From Liolophura sinensis (Eukaryota > Mollusca > Polyplacophora > Chitonida > Chitonidae): a stretch of 64,000 bases of DNA. The stretch's first letter is position 1; each line of letters starts with the position of its first letter. The notes beneath the pieces are model-generated. The model did not search any database, was not told where the DNA came from, and saw nothing but the letters and a program-made list of their open reading frames with translations. The stretch covers positions 32,953,979 through 33,017,978 of the forward strand of contig NC_088302.1 of assembly GCF_032854445.1 (NCBI RefSeq), written 5' to 3'. Below are positions 34,889 to 46,184 of this stretch, one piece after another. Made by a program: the position numbers and the translations under genes.

Positions 34889-36782
34889 TCTATACTCTCT
34901 GTATGCTGCAAGTCTTCAATTACACTGTACAAATGAGATGATCGAGTCCTTGATGGGTTATTCACATAGAGCATTTCTTTCTTGAATCCTGCAGTCGGGA
35001 GATATGTTTGGTGCTTTAATCTTCCACCCATAAACCTGACGGCCGTCGTATTTGTAAATGTAGGACTAAGTACTAGCTCTTGAGCTGCAGAGAATGTGTT
35101 ACTTTTGACCCCAGCATTCACTCAATATGTAGTGTCAAACTGAGTGTCTGTATATGCTATAATAGTCTCTCTCTAAACCAGACCGTCCTAACCTACCGGT
35201 TTTCGGTCTGTCGAAGTACCTATCACATTCGTATACAAGTGAACGGCGATGTAATCAGTGTTACCCAAGGAACGCTCCTTGCGAGAAAAAAGCCTTCGCG
35301 GATGACTACAAATTTTTATTGGATGAAGTTGGGGAGGGGGGTGTGTACAGGTGCATGTTTGGTATCATAATAATGGAAATTGTCTAAGCTTTAAGCAGGT
35401 ATGAGTTTTAATGATGAAAGTTTGAAATTCTGGGCGAGAGAGAGGACACAAGGAGACAGGAGGTGATGAGGCTGTGAGTGACGTCCCCTTGGCGTTGCTA
35501 GGCACTTTTCCCATCTGCCGGCATGGAAAGATCCAGATTTTGACGGTCAGCCTATGTCAAGATTTTTATGGCTTCTTTCTCACAGGCTGGGCCAGGTATG
35601 CACCTAAGCTTATGGGTCACGGGATGTTTGGGACTGAGCTACAGCGCTAAACGTTAACATTGTCGCTTATAGAAAACTAATGGGGGCCTGTGGCCTTTTA
35701 CGGCTACGGTCCTCTGCATAAGGAGAGTAATGCTACAAGAGCCTTAATTCATTTCCGGTGTAAATGGATGTTTTTTTGAAACCCTATATATGAATACACG
35801 GGTTGTTATGACGCAGACATATAGTTTTGAAAACACAGGCTTCTGAATGCTTCTGATATTAACGTTATATATACTTCCATGGAGTTTATTCTAAGGAGCA
35901 AATTGAGCTGTTTGTATCACATGTCAACTTTTTCTCAGACGTAACTGCAGACTTTCTGCACATTAAAATGTGAATCTTTTTCCAAAAAACATATATTTTT
36001 TAAAAAATGTTTGAACACGCAAACATATTTATACATATGCCAGAGGTACCATGACTGGTTGGAAATGTATACTTCAAAATGCATTTGTTTTTGTTAAAAC
36101 TGTTACATTAAATTTATTTTACGCAAGAAAGATTCATTTGTTTATTATTTTTTGTCAACATTATGATACAAATGTTTCCAGGATACGATATAAGCCAATC
36201 CCTTTGGTCACTCTCCAACGAACAGTGGACGATAAATTCTTTAACCATGTATTCAACAATCAATCAGTCAGTCAATCATTCAAGAGTTTTACACGAAAAG
36301 AATGTATTCTTTCGTAAAACTGCCGTATGCTTCATGCTTATAGTTGCGCAACACGCGCCATACCAATATCGATCAGTGTAGATTGAGTCTTTCACGAAAC
36401 CGTAGATCTTTTTTCTCGTACATGCATCATTTCATACAGTACCGGTGCAAATGATTACTGATGAAATTTCATTAAGCTTTGTGACTAGAAAAAATTTCAA
36501 ATCTAAACGTTCGTTAAAAAACTTAGATAAACATACTGCTGTAAAAACAAGCGCAAATTCGACAAGAGTACCACACACCGACCATGTTGACCCATGTGCG
36601 TGAAAACGTGATATAGAAAATGTCCGTCGTTTCTCTCTTTGTTTTTCGAACGTAACAACGCCATATTGATTGTGTCCTTTACCACTAAATGACGTCACAA
36701 CGTTCAGAAATCAAAAAGGGTTGGAAAATTATACAGAACGTCAAGGTTTTTGCGTTTTACTTCAGTCCAAACACAAATGTAC
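34889..36782. other. Non-genic stretch
   Basis: No exon was recognised. Frames of 60-96 codons on both strands have no motifs or splice context. Several acceptor-like sequences occur (TTTCTCAG, GTTTCCAG) but without open, phase-compatible followers that I trust. Confidence 0.35.
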
Positions 36783-36968
36783 ACGATCATAGAACAACGT
36801 AAGATACAACGTAAGATGATCATAGAACAATGTAAGATGATCATGGAACAACGTAAGATGATCATGGAACAACGTAAGATGATCATAGAACAACGTAACA
36901 CGACCACACAGCAACCTAACACGATCACACAACAACGTAATACGATCATACAACAACGTAACACGATA
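36783..36968. repeat. 21-bp minisatellite
   Basis: About nine tandem units of GATGATCATGGAACAACGTAA and variants. The second half shifts to ACACGATCACACAACAACGTA. Because the unit is 21 bp, frames stay open on both strands. This explains the long repetitive frames here (IIEQRKM-type heptads on plus, and a 192-codon minus frame). Confidence 0.9.
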
Positions 36969-37329
36969 ATTACCCTGTATTTACTCTGATAACTTAGTTT
37001 CAAGTCAAAAACCTTTGCAACTTTAAAAAATTTGATCGACTGACAGGGAGAGCATTGAGAGTTTCGTGGGTAAATGCGTTTAATCCTAACAACAAACACG
37101 TTTCGATACCTAGCCAGATTATATAGAATATTCCACATACACCTTGCATGATCACAATAATTGTATATATTGGGGCCAATATACCGTCTTGTTTTTGAAG
37201 TAAAATACGGGCGCGCACATAACCTGTTGAGGACTCGGCGCACGAATCGCTGAGGTCTGTTTACTAGAATTTCTGATGTCAACGTTTACCGCCAGTTGCT
37301 GTCTCCAGCAGAAGACACTTTGTGGCTGA

Positions 37330-37504
37330 GGGGAGATAATTACTGTGGAATTATCGCCCTTGATCTAACATGCTTGCACCGAGTGATGTCCGTAGTGTTT
37401 GCAAAGTTTGTACGTAAATGTAGTTAAGAGACAGTGTGACAAATTTGCCAAGATACACGAGGCGATCACCAGGAGGTTGACGTAGTATACATATCATCTG
37501 AGAG
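37330..37504 (+). promoter_or_regulatory. Possible 5' untranslated exon of the FASTK-family gene
   Basis: The first coding exon of the FASTK-family gene is preceded by an acceptor (TTTCATTTTACAG, exon from 38077) and an in-frame TGA five bases before the ATG. This implies an upstream non-coding exon. The best donor nearby is ATCTGAGAG/GTAAGA at 37505. The exon start and promoter are not defined by sequence alone. Confidence 0.35.
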
Positions 37505-38098
37505 GTAAGAAAAAAGAAAGAATGGAGAGTAAGACAGCTTGTTGAAATTCATTTTCCTGCAGAGTATATTATACAGTGATCATATTTCGCTAGGCGTGTA
37601 TGAAAATGCCTGTCACGCCTATTCAGTTGAAAGAATTGTGATTTTCAGAGTGTGTGTTGGTTGCACTTATTCTACTAGTCACAAATAATAGTCATACTGG
37701 AAAATCAAATGTCATCAATTAAAAAGTTTCATACGGTACTGTCTATCTTGAACTTCATGACCTAAAGCAATAGTGGTGTACATAATTCAGTCGGAAATTG
37801 CCCTGAAGTTTGTTGTTGTGGAGGGAGGTAAAAGTTGTCACAGTTATGGAGAGAAGCAGCCCAAATGTGTCAGATTTACGTTAAGGAAAACTGGCTGCTT
37901 TAGCTAATATTTTTTTATTGCGCAGTAATTGGCAGGTACCAACAACAAAGTGAAGTGGTTTTCTCCAGGTGCTCTGATTTCTTCCACCCATAAACCTGCC
38001 TGACAAATGAAAATTTTTTTCAGTACAGTTTTAAACACAAATGAAACAAATGAATGAAATATGTTTCATTTTACAGAGCACATACTGACTGATGACAG

Positions 38099-41000
38099 AT
38101 GACCCTGTTGATGAAGTCATGCGGTTTGAAGTGCAGAGCTTCATCTGTGTGCAGAAGTTTTATAAGATTCACCCAGCCTAGCACACAAAAACCATGGTGC
38201 AGGGGAATTCATGAGTTGAGAACGAAAGAGAAAATGTGCATGAATACTTGGAGGGATCAATTAAGTCTTACGAGAGCCTTTGCCACTAGGCCTGCCAACG
38301 AGGAAAACATTTTGAGGGATGAAAGAAAGGCTGTGTGGAGAGATACCTCCATTAGGCGCCCTCATTCTGACCTCTACTTCCCAGAGGAAGAAAATGAACA
38401 TTTCCATTTGGTCCTGGAAAGAATGCCAGAATACAAAGACAAACTGATGTACGTTACAGCTTCAGCAGAGATTCCAGATGTTGGAGGAACAGAGGAGAGT
38501 TGTGGCAGTTTGCTTGCCATGAATGACCTGCCTACAGATATAGAGACTGAAATGTCCTTCCTAGAAAGACTTTCAAATTTGCCCCCAAGCGCGAAACATG
38601 GTCTGCTGCAGGATTCATGCTTTAAGTCTCTGTGCCTCTCAGCCTTGTCAAAAGTAGAAAATTTGTCTGATCAACAGTTCTTTAAAATGTTGCAAGTCCT
38701 GTCAAGGTTTGGATTTCGCAAAGCAATTCATGGTGAAGCCAGAACATTTCGTTTTTCTGTTCACAGCACGGTTATCAAAGAATGTGACAGGAGATATGAC
38801 AGGAACAACTGGAACCTTCAACAACTGTTCTTGGCAGCCGATTTCCACTTTGCCACAAGATGCAGTGCATTTCTCCGCTCCGGCAGTGTTGCTCATTTAC
38901 ACGACAGGATACAAACACAGTTGAAACATCTTTCAAAGACAGAATTAGTCTTATTTATGTATCATTGTGGTGTTTCAAGGCAAATAACTAAAAGTGCAGT
39001 TCCTCAGATCTTGGAGAAGGTCTTGGACCAGTTTGAAATGTTAAACTTTGAAGAATTAGCAATTATATGTATAGGATTGTTTAAGACCAACAATATTATT
39101 TACATGCCTCAATTCCTCACCAAACTGTCACAAAGAGTTCACCGGGACATGGCCACAGCAAGCCACTTGGCTTTGTCTGCTGTCTTCAAAACCCTGTGCA
39201 AATCTGCCAACAAAAATACTTCCAGGTATAATTCTGACTTTCAGGAGGTTTTGGTGTCTTTGCTGGACAAGTCCACAACAGTGTTACCAGATCTTCCATT
39301 TTCTACCTTTATTCACATTTTCCGCTTCTTCTTGGGTGTTCACTGGATGAGTGAAGCTTTTCTGGCAACTCTTGTTGAGACAGTTTTAAAGGATGAAGTC
39401 TCTAAGTGGAGAGTTAAAGAAATTTCGCGTTTCCTCTTCCATCTCTGCAATTTCACTTGTTTCTCCGGAGACCCTAAGTTTCAGAGGGTTATAGAAGTAC
39501 TCCTTGGAGAGTTTCGAGATCAACGTCGACGAAAGGAATTTCAGATGTTCCCAGAAAGCCTTTTGCAAGGCTTGGTTGGCCTTTCCTTTGTTGATGTTTA
39601 CGATGAAGAATTGACAGACTTTCTTTTTGGGAATGATTTTCAAGATCGTCTGTCAGCTCAGAGGAAAAGTAAATTATACATTTGTATAGAATAAGATACA
39701 AGTTAATATGAACATAATAAGTAAATTGATTGTCAAGTGAGCGCCGGGGACTGACTGAAAACCAACGTTTAAGCACTAATCCACAAAATACAGTTTTTGT
39801 TTCAGTTTTTTTCATGTATTTAAGGGCTTAAGATGTAAATTTGTAGTAACCTATATCACCGTTTTATTTTGTGTTTAGTTTCAGCGTCTTTTATTAAATA
39901 GACGTGTTGTCATTTCAGGTTTGCAAAAAGTCGACTTTATTCGAGACTTATTTCAGTTAGACAGAAGCCTGAAGATTGATCGCCCTGATTACCATGGCAA
40001 CCATCTCGCAACAACAGTCAAAAACATGTCTGATATTCCAATGGTAAGCGAAAATCAAATATGCATATGCAAGTCAAAAACTCCATTTCAGTTTTTCATT
40101 TTTTGTTAATATATGTTCTCCAGCAATTTCAAGGAATATTCAGCTGAAATTTAATGTGAAGATTATTTGATTTGTTAAGCTTATTTATAGGCTCATTTTA
40201 ATACAACATGATGCATTATGAAATTTGACTGTGTGATAAATTAAGTAAATTTGAGGGCTTAACTTAAAACAAACTCCTTGAATGTCCTTAAACAAAATCT
40301 AGGAAGAGCCTAGTCTTGCATTTGATTTAAAACATGTTAGGAAATGACCAAATTAAAGGTGTACATGTACATATATAAATGCATGAATAAGATTGTAGAT
40401 AAAATATGGAAGTCAATACGCAAGTAACAACTAGTATGAAAAACTAGTATGAAACGCCAACAACTGTGATATTACCCTTGGCCAGAATGGAATATAAGGT
40501 TGTATGTTGTAAGCTGCTTCATCTATTATATATTGTAGAACCCAACCAGGCAAGTTTCAAGGGTTAATAGTATCCGTGATGTCATTCTGAAGGAAGTGAT
40601 GTGTGAACTGGTCAGCCTACTGGGTGGTCAGGACTACCTCCGTGTTGGTCATTTACTTCCTCACTATCACACCACTGGTAAGTGTGTCAAAACTTGACCA
40701 TCTAACTGGTCACTGACTTGTCAGAACTATCTACGTGCACCTGTGGGTCATCTACTTCATCACTACCACACCACAGGTATGTGTATTAACACCAGACCAC
40801 CACACTGGTCAGTGGTCAGAACTACCTCTGTGCTGGTCATTTACTTCCTCACTACCACACCACTGGTAAGTGTGTCAAAACTTGACCATCTAACTGGTCA
40901 CTGACTTGTCAGAACTATCTACGTGCACCTGTGGGTCATCTACTCCATCACTACCACACCACAGGTATGTGTATTAACACCAGACCACCACACTGGTCAG

Positions 41001-44000
41001 TGGTCAGAACTACCTCCGTGCTGGTCATTTACTTCTTCACTATCACACCACTGGTAAGTGTGTCAAAACTTGACCGTCTAACTGGTCACTCGCTTGTTAG
41101 AACTATTTACATGCACCTGTACTCCCTCACTATCACACCACTGGTAAGTGTGTCAAAACTTGACCATCTAACTGGTCACTCGCTTGTTAGAACTATTTAC
41201 ATGCACCTGTGGGTCATCTACTCCATCACTACCACACCACACCAATATGTGTATTAACACCAGACCACCACACTGGTCAGTGGTCAGAACTACCTCCGTG
41301 CTGGTCATTTACTTCCTCACTACCACACCACAGGACTATTTCCCTGTTGATCTTTATCGACCCACAGATGGATTAAAATTTGACAAAGCTTATAGTACAA
41401 TACAGCAGTTGTTGCTCAAGGCTCTGTGAGTGAAGGATCAGAACAAGTTATTTGTATGACATCTACATATACACAAAGGGGTATACTCCTTGGTATCAGC
41501 GTAAGTTTAGCCAGGGGTGCATGCATGTGCTCTTGGTTTCCTATGTCCTACTTAGCAATTTTTCAGTCATGTGACAATGATGACGAGTCAATAGATGTGT
41601 GTCCATATACTGTTTCTTCATAGAGGGCGAGTCCATGGCATGCTGTCACTTAAATATCATGCTGGAGACACCAGACATGACACCCTCCCAGTCACATTTT
41701 ACTGACACCGACCAACCAAGCAACAAGTGAGGCAGTAACATGTAACTTTTTGAAACTCTTTGGTATGACCTGACCTGACTTTGAGGTGGACGAACTAACC
41801 ATTATGCCTCCTGAAACTCGGTGCATAAGTTTTGCAGATATAATAAATTCCACGATTCTCGTTAGTTGTTGGTTCTGTGCCATAACTGCTCCATGTATTG
41901 TCTCATTTAGATAAAATTTAATGTGCAGGTTCATTTTGTTGAACCACAGATCGAGTTTGAAAACCAGCTTGCACCTTTGGCATTATATAGAAACTCTCTG
42001 AATTTGCTAGCCCTTTTAAAAATGTATCGAATTTAGCACTGAGATATTGACTTCTCATTATAAAATGCCAAAATTGCAAAATTGACATGAATTGTAACCT
42101 CTGCCTTTGTATTCTTTTGTAGATATAGAAGTGAGGTTAGGTGAAGATGGGAAACCCATCCCTGTGCGAGAATGGACAACTTCAAGCACAACTGCACAAA
42201 CTTCACAACAACAACAACCTGGAAACCTTCATAAATTGTTAGTAGATCTCTCAGTTCTACAGAAACAGCAAAGGTGGGTAAATAAATCAAGCTTATTTTC
42301 AAATCTTAATAGAACATGTTTAACATGTTGTTGGATGTACAGATATTATAATTACTTGAATTTGTGTCACCTTAAATTGGTTTTACTTTCAGACCATCAG
42401 TGGTGATATTTTGCTGATCTCAAACTACTTGATCTATTACAAATCATTTCATTTCACTTTAAGTCCAGTGGTTTGCGAAGTTTGGCTGATCATGAGTGTG
42501 TGACTGTAGCAGCGTGGAGTTGCCCATGACGTTATACATTGACTTTGGAGAACGGCATTGGCTGCCGAGTTTGGCTAAAAATTTAAATATGAACATGGCT
42601 TAATACCAGGATGAGCTAATAGACTCGAACAACTGGGCCCAGAACTGGCAATCATGCTTATTTTTTTTTTTTTTTTTTTTTTGATTGTTATTTTGTGCCA
42701 TACTCCAAAATTTTCACTCATATGATAAGTACCTGGTTGGGATGGCTTCACTGTCACTAATGGGATGTTTGCCTGACCATGTGTATTTGTATGTATGCTG
42801 TTTGTATTTTAGGTCACGCTTAACAATTTTTCAGTTGTATAACGAAGAGTCTGTGGGTGTGTGTACATATACTGTGTCTTCTTGTGGCAGAGCCAGTCCG
42901 TTGAAGTGTCATGCTGAAAATGCCAGACATGACATCCCATTGTTGTCAGTCACATCACACCGACAGTGTTGACGTTTGGTTATCTCTCAATATCTGCCCT
43001 GCTTTCGCCTTCAAACTGAGTGTTCTGATGTTTAGCTGAACATCTAATTTTATTGTGCTGATTTCTCTTTCAGGCTGACAGTGTTGACGTTTGCTTATCT
43101 CCCAATATCTGCCCTGCTTTTGCTGTCAAACTGAGAGTTCTGATTTTTAGCTGGACGTCTAATTTTATTGCACTGTTTTCACTTACAGACTGGCATTGGT
43201 GATGTTTGGGCCCAACTGTTACCATGTGTACAGAGATAAGGGAGGTCACTCTTCCAAGCAACTCCTTGGTCTTCATCAGATGAAGCTTAGGCATCTGGCA
43301 TGCTCTGGTTTTACTAACATACAGGTCAGGCCATCTTCTGTGCACACTGATTGGTCATTTTGGTTGATAAAATATATTTTCTATTTGTGGTGTTTTTTTA
43401 CACTATTTTATATAGAACAGAAAACAAAGGGTAGCAGTTTGTTTAACAGCCAATTAAATATTCATGTTAAAGTCTGATGAATGTATTGCCTTGTGTGCAT
43501 TGAATATTGCTACAGATGTATCGTCACATTCAGGCCTCACCAATTCAAGTAGTTGTTATACAAGCAGAGTACTGTAAATCTTCAACCTTTGTCAACCACC
43601 AAAGCACTTTAAGTGAAATTTATGCATACAATTGTTATGAAAATAACAAGAAAAACTAAAAGTGAAAGCTTCATAAAACTGTGCAGATTATAGTTCTCTC
43701 AGAATGTTTCTAAATATTGGTCACTGAGGTGGTTGAAACGGTTGAAGAATTAGGGTACCAATGACGGAGGGTATAAGAGTAAAACTTTACCAGCAATATT
43801 TTCCTATTGAATACCTATTTACATGATGGGAAAACCTTAAAAAACAGGGAAATCATAAAAATATCAAGATCGGCAAAAACAAAAAGATGGATTTTTAGTT
43901 TTATTTTGATTTCATTTTAGGACTTTTCTGTGCCGGCTCACCTCTAAAACACAAAGAAAATTAGTGTTGCCTTATTAATCACAGTAATTTCTGACCCGCC

Positions 44001-44295
44001 CAACTCAATAATGTACTAGTATTTAGTTCTAGCAGAATGTTGTTGACATGAATCACTTCAATTTTTTTTTTTTGGTGAGTTTGTTGATACCACAGTAGTA
44101 CTTCAGTATTGCTGAAGTGGCGTTAAGCTTTAATCATTCTTTATGGCATAGTGCTTAATGTCCAAAACAATGGTATTGTGTGAATTGAGAATTTTTTCTC
44201 TTTTTGTTTTACAGATTCCTTATTTTGAATTTAATCAGGCCTCTGATCGTAGTAGCTACTTGAAACATAAACTCTTCGGGCAAGACTCCAGGTAG
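38099..44295 (+). CDS. FAST kinase domain-containing protein with RAP domain
   Basis: Six coding exons, 38099-39668, 39919-40043, 40539-40677, 42123-42273, 43189-43324 and 44215-44295, join to a complete 733-residue protein. Intron phases are 1, 0, 1, 2 and 0. The N-terminus is Arg/Ser/Cys-rich with few acidic residues, as in a mitochondrial presequence. A helical-repeat region leads to FAST_1-like (about residues 425-490) and FAST_2-like segments (DVYDEELTDFLFGNDF, then LDRSLKIDRPDYHGN). A D-I-E-V-R-L-G-E-D-G-K-P-I-P segment follows. The RAP domain (about 660-725) holds ALVMFGPNCYHVYRDKG and LLGLHQMKLRHLACSGF. FASTK-family proteins bind and process mitochondrial RNAs, and RAP resembles PD-(D/E)XK nucleases. 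The length is closest to FASTKD5 or FASTKD2, but I cannot assign the paralogue. The ATG is supported by the upstream in-frame stop. Confidence 0.88.
40627..41333 (+). repeat. Tandem array copied from exon 3 and its splice donor
   Basis: The last 51 bases of FASTK-family exon 3 plus the start of intron 3 form a 93-bp A unit (GTCAGGACTACCTCCGTG, CACCACTG/GTAAGTGTG). A diverged 95-bp B unit follows (CACCACAG/GTATGTGTA). The A-B pair, 188 bp, repeats from 40627, 40815 and 41003. A hybrid unit, another B and a final partial A ending at 41333 complete it. GTAAGT donors recur at 40678, 40866, 41054 and 41144, and GTATGT at 40777 and 40965. Only the first copy is the true exon end, because exon 4 completes its phase-1 G to give Asp of DIEVRLG. 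Reading through any unit meets a stop quickly. Confidence 0.85.
41545..42972 (+). repeat. Two copies of an interspersed repeat (family C)
   Basis: The copies lie at about 41545-41705 and 42812-42972, on either side of FASTK-family exon 4. Shared order: CAATTTTTCAGT, then a GTGT-CATATACTGT block, CTTC, GTCATGCTG, CCAGACATGACA, CCC and GTCACAT, ending near CACCGAC. They differ by many substitutions and small indels, so both are old. No coding capacity is seen. Confidence 0.6.
42664..42725 (-). mobile_element. SINE-A 3' fragment in FASTK-family intron 4
   Basis: A T run is followed by TTGATTGTTATTTTGTGCCATACTCCAAAATTTTCAC (positions 42680-42717). This matches the reversed 3' end of SINE-A with decay. 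Confidence 0.5.
42959..43188 (+). repeat. 115-bp duplication of the acceptor region of exon 5
   Basis: Two 115-bp units end at acceptor-like sites (TTTCTCTTTCAG at 43073 and TTTTCACTTACAG at 43188). After the first acceptor comes GCTGACAGTGTTGACGTTTG. After the second, the true exon 5 begins ACTGGCATTGGTGATGTTTG, aligned at exactly 115 bp. The duplicated unit therefore includes about 20 bases of exon. Use of the first acceptor would add 115 nt and shift the frame, so the second is taken as real. Confidence 0.85.
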
Positions 44296-44649
44296 TAAAG
44301 CAGAGAGGAGCGTATGTACTTGGTGGGTAATCATGTGTACAGTAACAAGGAACCTCTTAAAATTTTAGCATGTTTTATAGCACACATTTTACTTGAATAT
44401 AAAAGGCTCTGATGGTCCAATTATCACATTTGGTTTGTTTGTTTTTTTTATTCCATTTGTGCACAATGCTATACTCAGGACTTCACGGTATAGAAGACGG
44501 TGTATTTAACAGGCGGTACATATAACTGGGAATCTTTTCCACACGTGCCAAAGATTGTTACCATAAGTCAAATTAAGATCAAGGTTTCTCCAGTGATCTT
44601 TATTACAGACTGCCTTGCTGTTGACCACTGTTCAGCAAGAGTTGATATG

Positions 44650-44943
44650 TCAGTTACCAATATTTTATTTATTTATTTGATTGGTATTTTGCGCCATACT
44701 CAAGAATATTTCACTTATATGACGGCGACCAGCATTATGGTGGGAGGAAACCGGGCAGAGCCTGGGGGAAACCCACGACCATCCGCAGGTTGCTGACAGA
44801 CCTTCCCACGTACGACCGGAGAGGAAGCCAGCATGAGCTGCTCTTGAACTCATAGCGACCGCATTGGTGAAAGGCTTCTGGGTTACTACGCCGCGCTAGC
44901 GCGCTAACCGACTGAGCCACAGAGGCCCCATCAGTTACCAATA
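44650..44943 (-). mobile_element. SINE-A copy with 13-bp target-site duplication
   Basis: A full reversed copy runs from TTTATTTATTTATTTGATTGG to AACCGACTGAGCCACAGAGG plus CCCCA. It is flanked by perfect 13-bp direct repeats TCAGTTACCAATA at 44650-44662 and 44931-44943. It lies just downstream of the FASTK-family stop codon, perhaps within the 3' untranslated region. Confidence 0.9.
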
Positions 44944-45194
44944 ATTAAACTATTTATTTGAAGTCCAATTTTCACTTAGCTGTCAGCGTCATGGATGGAG
45001 GTAAGCGGAGTATGATGGAGGAAGAATCAGGTTGCCAGCTGGAATCCAGCTCTTGCTACCTTAGCTGCCTGACAGGAGCCTTGTCAGGCACTTGACAAAG
45101 GAAGTGGTTTTTCACTCGTGTTGCACAGTGAGTCAGGAGCCTCTCCCTAATGCAGTCAATGTAAGTTAATGTCCAGTTCTCAGAGTCACTGGCC

Positions 45195-45515
45195 ACTATA
45201 GCACAGATGGTAGAGTGTCCACGGCAGGAGTGGTAGACCCAGAGTCAATCCTGGGTCGAGTCACACCTATGACTTTAAAAAAGAGGAAGTTGTAACTCCT
45301 GCGCTTGGCGTTCAGCATTAAGGGAATAGTGCAACCACTGGTTGACGGGTATCAGTATAATGGCTCGTGCGGGACGGCTTACTAGCCTTCGGTAAGTCGT
45401 CTTGGTGAAAATCCGTCCTGCAACAACGTGGCACATCACATACACTCTAAGGACTCCTCCGTTGTCATATGACTGAAAAATTGTTAAGTACGACATTAAA
45501 CCCCAAGCACTCACC
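45195..45515 (+). mobile_element. SINE-B copy between the convergent genes
   Basis: A plus-orientation copy with a recognisable head (GATGGTAGAGTGTCC, B-box-like GAGTCAATCC), AGAGGAAGTTGTAACTCC, CAGTATAATGGCTCGTGCGG and a GTACGACATTAAACCCCAAG end. The (CACT)n tail is short. A small internal deletion removes the region around CAGCACTAAATAAAAGAGCGG. Confidence 0.8.
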
Positions 45516-45655
45516 TCTCGGGGTCTCCGGTCTTATGTGGGACAGTGAGCCAGCCCCCCTATGGATGACTTTCCTTCCACCATTATGCTGGCCCCTATCA
45601 TATAAGTGAAATATTTGAACATGGTGTAAAAGTCCAATCAAATAAATAAATTTCC
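45516..45655 (+). mobile_element. SINE-A 3' part, decayed
   Basis: Directly after the SINE-B copy comes CTTCCACCATTATGCTGGCC, CATATAAGTGAAATATTTG and CAATCAAATAAATAAAT. This is the 3' half of a plus-orientation SINE-A. The reversed-tail sequence could supply a minus-strand polyadenylation signal. Confidence 0.65.
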
Positions 45656-45893
45656 TCCATTCTTACAACCAAAATATGTCTTAAACTCCTCAGAACCTTG
45701 GCAAAACATTCTTTGCTCATTACACATTTAGACAAATTGGAACGAAATCTCCAGAATGTTTGACAAAGTCATGTTTATTTAAATAAAACTACTGAGTAGC
45801 AATCGGCTTTAACAGCAGAAATGGTGGATGAGTATGGATTATGTACAAGTGTGAATGTGGAGGTGAGATGTACCAGTACTTGGACTAGAGGAA

Positions 45894-46033
45894 CAAACCG
45901 TTGATCAGTTCAGACAGTTCTCAGCCTTGATGATAAGACCGGTGCAAGATGAAGACTTCTGATCAAACTGTTGATCAGTTCAGGCAGTTTTCAGCCTTGA
46001 TGATAAGACCAGTGCAAGATGATTACTTTTATC
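45894..46033. repeat. 70-bp direct duplication
   Basis: Two tandem copies of a 70-bp segment containing TTGATCAGTTCAGACAGTTC, then TCAGCCTTGATGATAAGACC and GTGCAAGATGA. They sit about 150 bases past the GON4L stop codon on the minus strand, so they probably lie in its 3' untranslated region. Confidence 0.8.
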
Positions 46034-46184
46034 AAAATGTAAATATGTACACATTATACTGTAAGCAGTTAAGATTATTTTAATATAATGAAAAGCATGC
46101 GAGTATGCACGAGTTCAGCCGAGAATTTCATTCAAATCCAGACTTTGTCTTAAAAGATCAAGTAAAGTCTTATGTTGTGCTGGG

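Noticed and set aside
36704-37282. 192-codon minus-strand open frame
   Set aside because: Much of it is the 21-bp minisatellite, which stays open by periodicity. The unique part has no family resemblance.
40931-41429. Overlapping plus-strand frames of 108 and 81 codons
   Set aside because: They translate the splice-donor tandem array in FASTK-family intron 3 and repeat themselves. The true exon 3 to exon 4 join skips them.
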